Of a stretch of 64,000 bases of DNA, positions 1-8,146 are shown one piece after another. The notes below the pieces were generated by a model. That model made no database searches and was not told the origin of the DNA. It worked only from the letters and a program-made list of their open reading frames with translations. Within the stretch, counting starts at the first letter, position 1. Each line of letters starts with the position of its first letter. Position numbers and translations under genes: made by a program. Location: positions 1-64,000 of the forward strand of contig QHBT01000035.1 of assembly GCA_003244185.1 (NCBI GenBank), read 5' to 3'. The stretch comes from Candidatus Dormiibacter spiritus (GTDB lineage: Bacteria; Chloroflexota; Dormibacteria; Dormibacterales; Dormibacteraceae).

Positions 1-283
1 GCCGTGCGCGTAGGAGACTTGAGAAGGGTTGACCCTAGTACGAGAGGACCGGGTTGAACGGACCGCTAGTGTACCGGTTGTCACGCCAGTGGCAGTGCCG
101 GGTAGCCATGTCCGGTTCGGATAAGCGCTGAAAGCATCTAAGCACGAAGCCGACTTCAAGATAAGGTCTCCCACCGGGTAACCGGGTAAGGGCCCTGGTA
201 GACCACCAGGTAGATAGGCCGCAGGTGTAAGACAGGTGACTGCTTGAGCTGAGCGGTACTAATCGCCCGAGGGCTTGTCCACT
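1..283 (+). rRNA. 23S ribosomal RNA, 3' end (partial)
   Basis: The stretch contains the universally conserved sarcin-ricin loop, seen as agtacgagaggaccgg near position 36, followed by the 3' domain VI region and the terminal helix strand around ctaatcgcccgagggcttg. The 5' part of the gene lies outside the window. The 3' end is placed at about 283 by comparison with the usual 23S terminus, so it is uncertain by several bases. No protein should be called here; open frames across it are incidental. Confidence 0.95.
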
Positions 284-290
284 TACGCAC

Positions 291-314
291 CCACTCTTCT
301 CTGCGAGAAGGTGG
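291..314 (+). other. Stem-loop just past the 23S 3' end
   Basis: CCAC plus CTTCTC pairs with GAGAAG plus GTGG around a TGC loop, with one bulged T. The run after it is not T-rich, so it looks more like an rRNA processing stem than an intrinsic terminator. A second, weaker hairpin (ctatc/ggtag) follows at about 326-340. Confidence 0.5.
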
Positions 315-438
315 CTGCTCTGATCCACTATCGCTTCGGTAGATCGTCAGCTCGATGAACTTTCTCAGAACCCCTATTCAGTTGCCGGTGGGCTCGCTCC
401 ACCGATTGATCCACGGAGCCCCGCATAGCCCCCGTCTG

Positions 439-518
439 CCCAGGCAGTACCATGCCTTCAGGTGAGCCTCGCTGCCTGGGAATGGACTGCCGAGGGGCGG
501 TTCTCGGTCCGGCCGAGA
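439..518 (+). promoter_or_regulatory. Structured leader of the riboflavin operon, alternative hairpins
   Basis: A perfect 9-bp inverted repeat (439-447 with 472-480, cccaggcag/ctgcctggg) is followed by three short segments: ccgag at 490-494, tctcgg at 502-507 and ccgaga at 513-518. The middle segment can pair with either neighbour but not both, the layout expected of an attenuator or translational switch. The conserved core of the FMN riboswitch is not recognisable. The rest of the 284-538 spacer holds no gene that I can see. Confidence 0.4.
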
Positions 519-538
519 CCCTTGTTTCGTGACCAAGC

Positions 539-1582
539 TTGGCTTCAGCGGACCAGCACCCAGAAGTAGACGAACAGTGGATGCGGCGGGCGCTGCGTCT
601 CGCCGCGCGGGCCGACTATCGCACCAGCCCTAACCCGATGGTCGGCGCCGTCCTGCTTGATCGCCGTGGCAATCTGGCCGGCGAGGGCTGGCATCGCAGC
701 GCCGGCAGTGACCACGCCGAGGCGATCGCGCTCGCGCGCGCCGCGGGCCGTGCCCACGAGGGCACTGCCTACGTCACGCTGGAGCCCTGCCCGCACCACG
801 GCCGAACACCGCCCTGCGCCGATGCGCTGATCGCGGCCGGGCTGCGCCGCACAGTGGTCGGCCTGCGGGATCCCGATGTTCAGGTTGCCGGCCGGGGCTT
901 GGAGCGCCTGCGAGCGGCCGGGCTGGAAGTGAGCGAGGGCGTTTTGGCGGCAGAAGCCGCGGCGCTCAACCGCTTCTACCTGCAGCAGCGGCGGACCGGG
1001 CTGCCCTTCGTCACCGTCAAGTTCGCGGCCAGCCTGGATGGGCGAATCGCCACCCGCACAGGGGAATCCAGGTGGGTGACCGGCGAAGCGGCCCGGCTTC
1101 ACGCTCACCGGCTGCGCCATCAGCACGATGCCATCCTGGTGGGTGCTGGGACCGTGCTGGCGGACGACCCGGAGCTGAGCGCCCGCCTGCCGAACGCACG
1201 CCAGCCCCTTCGGGTGGTCCTGTCCAGCCGGGGCCGGGTTCCCAGCTCAGCGCGGGCGCTGCGCGGGGAGCACCTGCTGGACGACGGTCGCGATCTGCCG
1301 GGCCTCTTGCGCCGGCTGGGCGAGCGCGGGATCCTCAGCGTTCTGGTCGAGGGCGGTGGCCAGGTGCACGGCGCTTTCTTCGACCAGCAGCTGGTGGACC
1401 AGGTCTTCGCCTATCTGGCGCCGACCGTCATCGGCGGAGCAGCGGCGACCCCTCCAGTGGCCGGCTTGGGCGCCGCCAGCATGGCGGCTGCCTGGCGCTT
1501 GACAGGTGTCCGCAGCGAGTGGCTGGGCAGCGATCTGGTTATATCGGGCTATGTTCACAGGGATCGTCAGCTCGCTGGGTAG
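539..1582 (+). CDS. ribD: Bifunctional diaminohydroxyphosphoribosylaminopyrimidine deaminase / 5-amino-6-(5-phosphoribosylamino)uracil reductase
   Basis: RibD carries out the second and third steps of riboflavin synthesis in the cytoplasm: zinc-dependent deamination of the GTP cyclohydrolase II product, then NADPH-dependent reduction of the ribosyl side chain. The N-terminal deaminase domain shows the zinc ligands in HAEAIALA and in PCPHHGRTPPCADAL. The reductase domain begins near VTVKFAASLDGRIA. At 347 aa it has the normal bifunctional length. The TTG start at 539 is chosen because the family consensus begins just before DEQWMRRALRLA; an in-frame ATG at 581 would clip that helix. It is the first gene of ribD-ribE-ribBA-ribH, overlapping ribE by 32 nt. 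Confidence 0.95.
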   Translation: MASADQHPEVDEQWMRRALRLAARADYRTSPNPMVGAVLLDRRGNLAGEGWHRSAGSDHAEAIALARAAGRAHEGTAYVTLEPCPHHGRTPPCADALIAAGLRRTVVGLRDPDVQVAGRGLERLRAAGLEVSEGVLAAEAAALNRFYLQQRRTGLPFVTVKFAASLDGRIATRTGESRWVTGEAARLHAHRLRHQHDAILVGAGTVLADDPELSARLPNARQPLRVVLSSRGRVPSSARALRGEHLLDDGRDLPGLLRRLGERGILSVLVEGGGQVHGAFFDQQLVDQVFAYLAPTVIGGAAATPPVAGLGAASMAAAWRLTGVRSEWLGSDLVISGYVHRDRQLAG

Positions 1583-2147
1583 CGTCGCGGAGGCGGGCAG
1601 CGGTCGCCTTGGCATCACAGCAGCTGACATCGCTGGGCGCCTCAGCGTCGGCGCCAGCGTGGCTGTCAACGGCGTCTGCCTGACCGTGACCGAAATGGAG
1701 GGGCAGGCGTTTTTCGCCGATGTGGTGCCGGAGACTGTGAGCCGGACCAACCTCGGCGCCTTGACGGCTCACCAAGCCGTCAACCTGGAGCTGCCGCTGA
1801 GCCTTGCTCAGGGGCTGGACGGCCATCTGGTCCAGGGTCACGTCGACGCTGTCGTCCGAGTGCTCGCAGTGCGGCCCGTCGGACTTGGGAGCGAGATCGA
1901 GTTCGAGCTGCCCGGCGAGCTTGCCCCCTACGTGGCGGAAAAGGCCTCGGTGACGCTGGACGGGACGAGCCTGACGGTGGCCGGCCTGGCTGCCGACGCT
2001 CGGTCCTTCAGCGTCGCCTTCATCCCGCACACGCTCGAACGCACGATCGCCGGCCGGTACGAACCCGGGACTGCCGTCAACCTGGAGGTCGACGTCATAG
2101 CCCGCTACGTCGAACGTCTGCTCAGCGGCCGAGACGGCGCTCGGTAA
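1551..2147 (+). CDS. ribE: Riboflavin synthase alpha subunit
   Basis: Catalyses the dismutation of two 6,7-dimethyl-8-ribityllumazine molecules to riboflavin plus the pyrimidine recycled by RibH. The protein opens with the hallmark MFTGIVSSLGSV and has two homologous lumazine-binding barrels, each with a GxSLTV-type motif (VNGVCLTV in the first, LDGTSLTV in the second). The ATG at 1551, inside the end of ribD, is used because MFTGIV is the near-invariant N-terminus of the family; the frame is open further upstream but that part would be ribD sequence. It is 198 aa, typical, and is translationally coupled to ribD. Confidence 0.96.
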   Translation: MFTGIVSSLGSVAEAGSGRLGITAADIAGRLSVGASVAVNGVCLTVTEMEGQAFFADVVPETVSRTNLGALTAHQAVNLELPLSLAQGLDGHLVQGHVDAVVRVLAVRPVGLGSEIEFELPGELAPYVAEKASVTLDGTSLTVAGLAADARSFSVAFIPHTLERTIAGRYEPGTAVNLEVDVIARYVERLLSGRDGAR

Positions 2148-2156
2148 CCTTTTAGG

Positions 2157-3353
2157 GTGCCGCTCGCCAGCATCCCGGAAGCCATCGCCGATTTCGAGGC
2201 GGGCAAGTTCGTGATCATCGTCGACGACGAGGATCGCGAGAACGAGGGCGATCTCTGTGTGGCAGCCCAGCTGGCAACCCCTGAGCACATTGCCTTCATG
2301 GCCAAGAAGGCAAGCGGGCTCATCTGCACCCCCATGCTGTCGACCCGGCTCGACGAACTGCAGATCGAGCCTGCCGTGCAGCACAACACAAGCCGCTATG
2401 GCACAGCCTTCAGCGTCTCAGTGGAGGCGCGTGAGTTCGTCTCGACAGGAATCTCGGCCCAGGATCGCGCGGCCACCATCCGGCATCTGGTCAACCCGAA
2501 GGCCGAGCCGAGCGACTTCGCCAAGCCCGGCCACACCTTTCCTCTGCGAGCGGTGGAGGGTGGCGTGCTGAAGCGCGCCGGCCAGACGGAGGCGGCGGTG
2601 GATCTCGCTCTGATGGCCGGGCTCTACCCTGCCGGCGTCATCTGTGAGGTGATGAACGACGACGGCACGATGGCCCGCCTGCCCCAGCTGGAGGGCTTCT
2701 CGACCAAGCACGGGATCAAGCTCATCACTATTAAGGACCTGATCGCTTACCGGCGGCGGACCGAGCGGCTGGTGCAGCGGCGGGTCGTGACGCCGATCCC
2801 GCTGGACGGTCGCCGCTGGTACGCCCACGCATACGAGGAGGTCTTGACGGGGGAGATCCATGTGGCAATGGTGCTGGGCCAGATCAGTCCTGACCGACCG
2901 ACCCTGATCCGCGCCCACTCGCGCTGTCTGACCGGCGACGTCTTCGGCAGCCAGCGGTGCGACTGCGGGCCCCAGCTGCACGCCGCCCTGGCGGCCATTG
3001 CGGAGGAGGGAAGCGGCGTCCTGCTCTACTTCGACAACCACGAGGGGCGCGGCATCGGGCTCGTCGAGAAGCTGAAGGCGTACAACCTGCAGGACCAGGG
3101 CCTGGACACCGTGGAAGCCAACGAGGCGCTTGACCAACCGGCTGACTCGCGCGACTACGGCATCGGCAACCAGATCCTCTACGACCTGGGCGTGCGGCGC
3201 TTGCGCCTCTTGACCAACAACCCCCGGAAGCTGATAGGCATCGAGGGCTTCGGGCTGGAGGTGGTCGAGCAGGTGCCGATCCGGATCGAGCCGACCGAGC
3301 ACAACGCTCGCTATCTGCTCACCAAGAAAGAGAAGCTTGGTCATCTGCTCTGA
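2157..3353 (+). CDS. ribBA: Bifunctional 3,4-dihydroxy-2-butanone 4-phosphate synthase / GTP cyclohydrolase II
   Basis: Supplies both branches of riboflavin synthesis: the four-carbon unit from ribulose 5-phosphate and the pyrimidine precursor from GTP. The N-terminal half has the acidic loop DDEDRENEGD and the HTFPLRA substrate region. The C-terminal half has the cyclohydrolase II zinc cysteines in CLTGDVFGSQRCDCG and the NHEGRGIGL loop. Both active sites look intact. The GTG start at 2157 lies 9 nt after the ribE stop. The 398-aa length is normal for a fused RibBA. Confidence 0.96.
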   Translation: MPLASIPEAIADFEAGKFVIIVDDEDRENEGDLCVAAQLATPEHIAFMAKKASGLICTPMLSTRLDELQIEPAVQHNTSRYGTAFSVSVEAREFVSTGISAQDRAATIRHLVNPKAEPSDFAKPGHTFPLRAVEGGVLKRAGQTEAAVDLALMAGLYPAGVICEVMNDDGTMARLPQLEGFSTKHGIKLITIKDLIAYRRRTERLVQRRVVTPIPLDGRRWYAHAYEEVLTGEIHVAMVLGQISPDRPTLIRAHSRCLTGDVFGSQRCDCGPQLHAALAAIAEEGSGVLLYFDNHEGRGIGLVEKLKAYNLQDQGLDTVEANEALDQPADSRDYGIGNQILYDLGVRRLRLLTNNPRKLIGIEGFGLEVVEQVPIRIEPTEHNARYLLTKKEKLGHLL

Positions 3354-3385
3354 CCGCCCCGCAATCCGACGCGCGCCGGCCGCTG

Positions 3386-3982
3386 GTGGGTGAGCGCGGC
3401 CGGGAGCGGCCGGCCCCTGAAGACCTCGACGCCTCTCGGCTGCGCGTGGGGGTCATAGTCTCCCGCTTCAACCCGGACATCTCGAGAAGACTGCTGCGCG
3501 GCGCGCTGGAGGCGCTGGCCGAGCATGGCGCGGCAGATCCCGAAGTGGTCTGGGTGCCGGGGGCGATGGAGATTCCGCTGGCGGCCATGACCATGGCCGA
3601 GTCAGGCGCATTTGACGCGTTGCTGGCCTTGGGTTGCGTCATCAACGGCGAGACCGCCCACTTCCAGTTCGTGGCCGGCGAGTCCGCGGCCGGGCTCATG
3701 CATGTCAACCTGGACACCGGAGTGCCCTGCGCCAACGGCATCCTGACCACCTACGACCGAGACCAGGCGCTGGCGCGCTCCGGGCCCAAGAACAACAAGG
3801 GCGCCGAAGCCGCCGAGACGGCAATCGAGATGGCCAACCTGTTGAGCCGGCTGCAGGGAGGGGTCGAAGATGGAGAGTACGGTGAGGAGGCCGGCTTGGC
3901 CGGTGAGCTGCGCCGGGCGGACCAGCCGATCGTGCCGCGGCCGCTCAAGTCGGGCCGGGGGGCGTCGCGGCCACCGTCTTAG
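3386..3982 (+). CDS. ribH: 6,7-dimethyl-8-ribityllumazine synthase
   Basis: Condenses the butanone phosphate and the aminouracil made by RibBA and RibD to give lumazine for RibE. The family core runs from about residue 20 (RVGVIVSRFN) through PGAMEIPLA and GETAHFQFV, which keeps the catalytic histidine, to the phosphate-contacting ANGILTT region. The last roughly 30 residues, rich in Glu, Arg and Pro, extend past the usual family end, and the N-terminus also has a short extension. It is the last gene of the rib operon, with a GTG start at 3386. Confidence 0.93.
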   Translation: MGERGRERPAPEDLDASRLRVGVIVSRFNPDISRRLLRGALEALAEHGAADPEVVWVPGAMEIPLAAMTMAESGAFDALLALGCVINGETAHFQFVAGESAAGLMHVNLDTGVPCANGILTTYDRDQALARSGPKNNKGAEAAETAIEMANLLSRLQGGVEDGEYGEEAGLAGELRRADQPIVPRPLKSGRGASRPPS

Positions 3983-4042
3983 AGGCTGTCCCCCCACTGT
4001 CAGCAGCCGTGATGGTCGGCCAATCACCTGGAGCGGGACGCG

Positions 4043-4101
4043 AGTTGCCTGTACCAGCTACAAAGGGCGCATCTCTGCCCAATCGGCCCTTTTAGGCAAC
4101 T
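4043..4101 (+). other. Nested double-stem inverted repeat after ribH
   Basis: An outer perfect 8-bp stem (agttgcct 4043-4050 with aggcaact 4094-4101) encloses an inner perfect 7-bp stem (aaagggc 4062-4068 with gcccttt 4086-4092). The inner 3' arm ends in TTTT, so it could terminate the rib operon, but the outer stem sequesters that tract. It lies 30 bp before the permease start and could equally be a leader element for that operon. Confidence 0.45.
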
Positions 4102-4131
4102 AGGCTGGGCAGTTCCGCAAGCCGAGAGGCT

Positions 4132-5394
4132 GTGGCTGGGGCCGTCTTTGGCCTGGTCTTGCTCTTGGTGTTGACGCGGCCGCGCCGCCTGAACGAGGCG
4201 CTTGCGACGCTAACAGGGGCCGCTGCGCTGCTTCTGCTCGGACTCCTCAGCCCGCTGCAGGCAGCCAGCACCCTGGCCGGCCAGTGGAACCTCCTCCTCT
4301 TCCTGGTTGGGTTGATGCTGACAGCAGGTCTGGCGGACGCGGCAGGCTTCTTCGATGCCGCCGCCGCGCTGGCCGCTCGCAGCGCCCGCGGCAGCGGCCG
4401 GCTGCTGCTCCTGGCGATTTTCACGGTGGGTGCCCTGGTGACGGCCTTCCTCTCCAACGACGCCACAGCGCTGATTCTCACCCCCGTGGTCTACACCCTC
4501 ACCACCCGGCTCCGGCTCCCACCGCTGCCCTTCCTCTTCGCCACCACCTTTGTGGCGGATACCGCCTCCCTGACGCTGCCGGTTTCCAACCCGGTCAATG
4601 TGCTCATCAGTGACTCCCTGCAGCTGAACCTGGTCGCCTATGCCGGCCATCTGCTGCTGGCGTCCCTGCTGGCTGTCGCCGTCAACGCGGGGCTGTTCCT
4701 CCTGCTCTTCCGGCGTCAGCTCAGGCAGCGCTTCGAGCCCAGCCGCGCTCTGCAGCCGCCCCGGACTCGCGCCGAGCAGCGACTGTTCAGGTTGACCACC
4801 GGCGGCCTGGGCCTGATCGCGCTGGCCTATGTGGCTGCCTCGCTGGCCCGTTTCCCGCTGGGCTTGGTGGCGATCGCCGGCAGCGCGCTGCTGGCGGGGC
4901 TTGCCGCCTTGAGCGGTGGCCTCCAGCCGGCTCGCGTCAGGGAGCATTTCAGCCTGACGCTGCTGGGCTATGTCAGCGGTTTGCTGCTCCTGGTCAAGGG
5001 CGTGGAGCTGACAGGGCTGACGGCCGGCCTGGTCAGCCTGCTGCTCGGCTTCGCTCAGACTCCGGCGACGGCCGCGGCGGCTGGGCTGCTGGGCGCTGCG
5101 GTCGGTTCGAACGTTCTCAACAATCTTCCGGCCAGCCTGGTCCTGATTTCCGGTGCGCATGCTGCGCGGCTGCCTGAGTCACTTCTCCGGCCGTTCCTGT
5201 TGGGCAGCCTGGCCGGCGCCGACATCGGTCCCAATCTGACCCCTGTCGGATCTCTCTCCACCATGCTCTGGCTTCTCATCGTGCGCCGTCGGGGCCTGGA
5301 GGTCTCGGCGCGGCAATACATCAAGATTGGGGTGATGGTTACGCCAGCTGTCCTGCTGACGGCAGGCATCGCCCTGGCTGTGAGCTTTCGTTGA
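4132..5394 (+). CDS. ArsB/NhaD-type ion permease
   Basis: A polytopic inner-membrane transporter of the ion transporter superfamily (ArsB, NhaD and SLC13-like proteins). The protein has about ten strongly hydrophobic stretches, and two signatures typical of the group: FLSNDATALILTP near residue 105 and LPVSNPVNVLIS near residue 148, with a second NVLNNLPASLV repeat in the C-terminal half. The two half-repeats fit the inverted-topology fold. The substrate cannot be told from sequence: arsenite, sodium or a dicarboxylate are all possible, and no arsR or arsC lies beside it. A GTG start is used, and its stop overlaps the next start (TTGA), suggesting coupled expression with the stress protein. 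Confidence 0.8.
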   Translation: MAGAVFGLVLLLVLTRPRRLNEALATLTGAAALLLLGLLSPLQAASTLAGQWNLLLFLVGLMLTAGLADAAGFFDAAAALAARSARGSGRLLLLAIFTVGALVTAFLSNDATALILTPVVYTLTTRLRLPPLPFLFATTFVADTASLTLPVSNPVNVLISDSLQLNLVAYAGHLLLASLLAVAVNAGLFLLLFRRQLRQRFEPSRALQPPRTRAEQRLFRLTTGGLGLIALAYVAASLARFPLGLVAIAGSALLAGLAALSGGLQPARVREHFSLTLLGYVSGLLLLVKGVELTGLTAGLVSLLLGFAQTPATAAAAGLLGAAVGSNVLNNLPASLVLISGAHAARLPESLLRPFLLGSLAGADIGPNLTPVGSLSTMLWLLIVRRRGLEVSARQYIKIGVMVTPAVLLTAGIALAVSFR

Positions 5395-5906
5395 GTGCTG
5401 TGCTGGTCGCGGTGAGTGAGGTGGGCGCAGGGCCTGAGCTGGAAGCTGCGCTGGCCTCCGTCCGCCTGGCCGGTCGCACGCTGCTCCTGGCCCACGTTAT
5501 CGACAACGGCGCCCGCGGCGACATGGAGCTCATCCGCGGCCGCTTCCTGGGCAGGCCGCTTCCCGGTCATCGCCTCCGCGACATCGGTGCGGCAGAAAGG
5601 GATGCCGCCACCTCGATACTGGCGGAGGCGGCGACCGTGGCGGAGAGGCTGGGCGCCGGCTGCGAGACCTGGCTGGGCGAGGGAGAGCCGGGCCGGGAGC
5701 TTGTCCGGCTCGCGGCGGGCGGCGGTTGCGAGCTGATAGTCATCGGGGCCCGACCTCCCGAGGCGGAGCTGCGGCCGGGACCGCACTCGCTCGGCTCCAC
5801 CGCAAGATTCGTGGTTGACCATTCGCCCGTACCAGTTCTGCTGCTCCGGCGAGAAGGGAGAGGCCGGCGGGCGTCAGCCCACTCAGTCGTGCCGAGGGCC
5901 CATTAG
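5391..5906 (+). CDS. Universal stress protein (UspA family)
   Basis: A single Usp domain of about 150 residues. VLVAVSE starts the first beta strand; the C-terminal ATP-binding loop is seen as ELIVIGARPP followed by LGSTARFVVDHSPVPVLLLRR, a variant of the G-2x-G-9x-G-S/T pattern. The last 15 residues are basic and probably disordered. The TTG start overlaps the permease stop as TTGA, so the two are likely co-translated; Usp domains often accompany ion transporters as cytoplasmic regulators, which would be a reasonable but unproven role here. Confidence 0.85.
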   Translation: MSAVLVAVSEVGAGPELEAALASVRLAGRTLLLAHVIDNGARGDMELIRGRFLGRPLPGHRLRDIGAAERDAATSILAEAATVAERLGAGCETWLGEGEPGRELVRLAAGGGCELIVIGARPPEAELRPGPHSLGSTARFVVDHSPVPVLLLRREGRGRRASAHSVVPRAH

Positions 5907-5913
5907 TGGCGGC

Positions 5914-7023
5914 GTGCCTGGCAGAGTAGGCCTCGTCTGGTCCGAGGAGCTAATGGCCTACAAGCTGAGCGAAGACCATCCACTCCAGCCGATCCGGGTG
6001 AAGCTCGCGGTCGAGCAGATGCGCGCCTCGGGACTGCTTGAGTACGCGAGTGTGCTGGCTCCCAAGACGGCCAGCCGGCAGGAGCTGGAACTGGTTCACG
6101 ACAGTTCCTACATCGACCTGGTGGCTGCCCTGAGCGATCCTGCCCGCCGGCCTGAAGCTGGCCCCTGGCAGGTTGAGGCAGCCGGCTTTGGCAGCTCTGA
6201 CAACCCGGTGGCTGACGGCATGCACGAAGCCGCCGCGACAGTGGTGGGTGCCAGCGTGGTGGCCGCCGAAACCGTGCACAGCGGCGACGCTCTGCACGTC
6301 TTCAGCCCGGCCGGGGGCCTGCACCACGCCCAGGCCCGCTGGGCCTCCGGGTTCTGTGTCTATAACGATGTGGCAGTGGCCGCGGCCTGGCTTCGGGAAC
6401 GCGGCCACCGGGTTGCCTGCGTGGATGTGGACGTGCATCACGGCGACGGGACTCAGGCAATCTTTTATGCCGATCCCGAGGTGCTCACCGTCAGCCTGCA
6501 TGAGAGCGGGCGCTACCTCTTCCCAGGCACCGGCTTTCCGGATGAGCTAGGTAAGGCGCCAGCCCGGGGGACCTCGGTCAATCTGCCGTTAGAGCCCTAC
6601 TGCTGGGATGAGCCCTGGCTCGCCGCTTTTGAAGCGCTGATTCCTCTGATCCGGGACTTCCAGCCGACCGTGCTGGTGACGCAGGACGGTTGCGACAGCC
6701 ACCTACTCGATCCGCTGGCCCATCTGCAAACTTCCACCGCCATCTGGCCGCGGATTGGCAACCGCTTCCACACGTTGGCCCACGAGCTCTGCCAGGGCCG
6801 CTGGGTGGCGCTGGGCGGAGGCGGCTATGCGCTGCGAGAAGTTGTGCCGCGGGCCTGGACGCTGCTCTTCGCCGAGATGGTCCAGCGGCCGGAGCTGGCC
6901 GCCGAGCTGATCGATCCTGAGCCGTTTCCGCCCTCGCCCGAAGAGCAGGAGCGCGTCTGGCGGGGGCTGGACCTGGGACTTCAAAAACTGTCCGCCGAGC
7001 TGGACCGGAAGCTCGGCCGCTGA
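5914..7023 (+). CDS. acuC: AcuC-type histone deacetylase family protein
   Basis: A zinc-dependent deacetylase of the arginase/deacetylase fold, in bacteria most often acting on acetylated proteins such as acetyl-CoA synthetase or on acetylpolyamines. Catalytic features are present: the HH pair in GGLHHAQ, zinc ligands in DVDVHHGDGTQ and QDGCDSH, and the active-site tyrosine in GGGGYALREV. The GTG at 5914 is chosen because it precedes the conserved first strand GRVGLVWSEELMAYKLS; a longer reading would overlap the stress protein. No acuA acetyltransferase is nearby, so the acuC symbol reflects family, not a proven acetoin role. Confidence 0.87.
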   Translation: MPGRVGLVWSEELMAYKLSEDHPLQPIRVKLAVEQMRASGLLEYASVLAPKTASRQELELVHDSSYIDLVAALSDPARRPEAGPWQVEAAGFGSSDNPVADGMHEAAATVVGASVVAAETVHSGDALHVFSPAGGLHHAQARWASGFCVYNDVAVAAAWLRERGHRVACVDVDVHHGDGTQAIFYADPEVLTVSLHESGRYLFPGTGFPDELGKAPARGTSVNLPLEPYCWDEPWLAAFEALIPLIRDFQPTVLVTQDGCDSHLLDPLAHLQTSTAIWPRIGNRFHTLAHELCQGRWVALGGGGYALREVVPRAWTLLFAEMVQRPELAAELIDPEPFPPSPEEQERVWRGLDLGLQKLSAELDRKLGR

Positions 7024-7064
7024 CCCAGGCGCGGCCGAGGCCGGGGGCCGGGCTGGGGCAGGCG

Positions 7065-8117
7065 CTAGCCAGCGAGCCAGGTGGGAGCTGAGGTCGCGTC
7101 GTAGTCGTTGTTGGTCGTCAGCTGGCGTGCGGGCTTGGGTGAGGGCACCGGGAGCGGGGTGGCGGGCCCAGTCGGTTTCGCAGTGGCCGGAACGGCAGGC
7201 GCCGCGGGCGCTGTCAGATCCTGAAAAAAGAGCTGGAAGTGGCCTGTCGTGTCCAGAGCGCTGAGGTAGAGCAAACCATTTCCGTCGGGCGCCCAGCCGG
7301 GCGCCGCCACCAGGCCGGTGGCGACCACAGTCGCCGGACCCAGCGCCTTCCCGTCGAAGTCGGCGACCGTCAGCTTGCTCGGCTGGCCGGCTGCCGTGCA
7401 GACCATGGCCAGCCGCTTACCGTCCGGGGAAAGCGCCGGCTGGGCGCAGCCATCCTCCTCTTTGGTCAGCGGTGTCCCGGTGGCCCGGGCCCGGGTCGTC
7501 AGCCACAGCTGGGAGATGTTCTTGCCGTCCGGCGTGAGCCCGAACTTGGCATAGATGAGACCTCCGCTCTTGAGTGGCGCCGGCTGGACGTCGCCGCCGG
7601 TGTACTGATTGGGGTCGGTCCAGGCCCGGGCCTGGCGCTGCAGGCCGTCGACAGGCATCGCATAGACAGCCAGGTCCACCCGATAGAAGTTGCCGGGGTC
7701 CTTGGGATCCCAGGAGTAGTAGACGGTCTGACCATCGCCGCTGAGGTGGGGATAGAACGACCAGTGGTTCAGGTGAACGTCAGTGTTGGCGTTGTGCGTC
7801 AGCTGCTTCACGACGTGGCCGTCGTAGTCGAGCAGGTAGAGGTCTGAGAACTGCGCGTCCCGCTTCACCGCCAGGAGCTGGTTCGGGGGTCCCGGCGAGG
7901 GCTGGGTCCAGCCCCCGTTGGCGATCTGCTGGAAGCTGCCCGCCCGAAGCCGGTAGAGAGCGCCGCCCTGGGCGACGAACACGCTTCCCGGCAGGCTGAA
8001 CTTCGCCTTCGCCGGGGCAACCGCTTTTTCAGTTGTGACGCGACTCTTGAGTGACTCCAGGTAGTGGTACACGCCGTAGCCGAAGCCAACCATCGCTGCA
8101 ACGAGAACGAGGGCCAA
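7065..8117 (-). CDS. Membrane-anchored TolB-like beta-propeller protein
   Basis: An N-terminal hydrophobic segment (LVLVAAMVGFGYGVYHYL) anchors an extracytoplasmic domain with repeated PD40/WD40-like blades, for example SFYPHLSGDGQTVYYSW, CAQPALSPDGKRLAMVC and APGWAPDGNGLLYLS. A Pro/Ala/Thr-rich linker precedes the C-terminus. No catalytic motif is visible. It lies 29 nt downstream of the LytR-type gene and was probably transcribed with it, suggesting a cell-envelope role. The TTG start at 8117 is tentative: an in-frame CTG 30 nt upstream would add a basic stretch ahead of the membrane segment. Confidence 0.7.
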   Translation of the reverse strand: MALVLVAAMVGFGYGVYHYLESLKSRVTTEKAVAPAKAKFSLPGSVFVAQGGALYRLRAGSFQQIANGGWTQPSPGPPNQLLAVKRDAQFSDLYLLDYDGHVVKQLTHNANTDVHLNHWSFYPHLSGDGQTVYYSWDPKDPGNFYRVDLAVYAMPVDGLQRQARAWTDPNQYTGGDVQPAPLKSGGLIYAKFGLTPDGKNISQLWLTTRARATGTPLTKEEDGCAQPALSPDGKRLAMVCTAAGQPSKLTVADFDGKALGPATVVATGLVAAPGWAPDGNGLLYLSALDTTGHFQLFFQDLTAPAAPAVPATAKPTGPATPLPVPSPKPARQLTTNNDYDATSAPTWLAG

Positions 8118-8146
8118 GCCACGGCGGACCCACTGCGTTGTGCCGT

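Noticed and set aside
284-538. FMN riboswitch or 5S rRNA in the spacer before ribD
   Set aside because: Neither the RFN core nor the conserved 5S segments could be found by eye; a covariance search would settle it.
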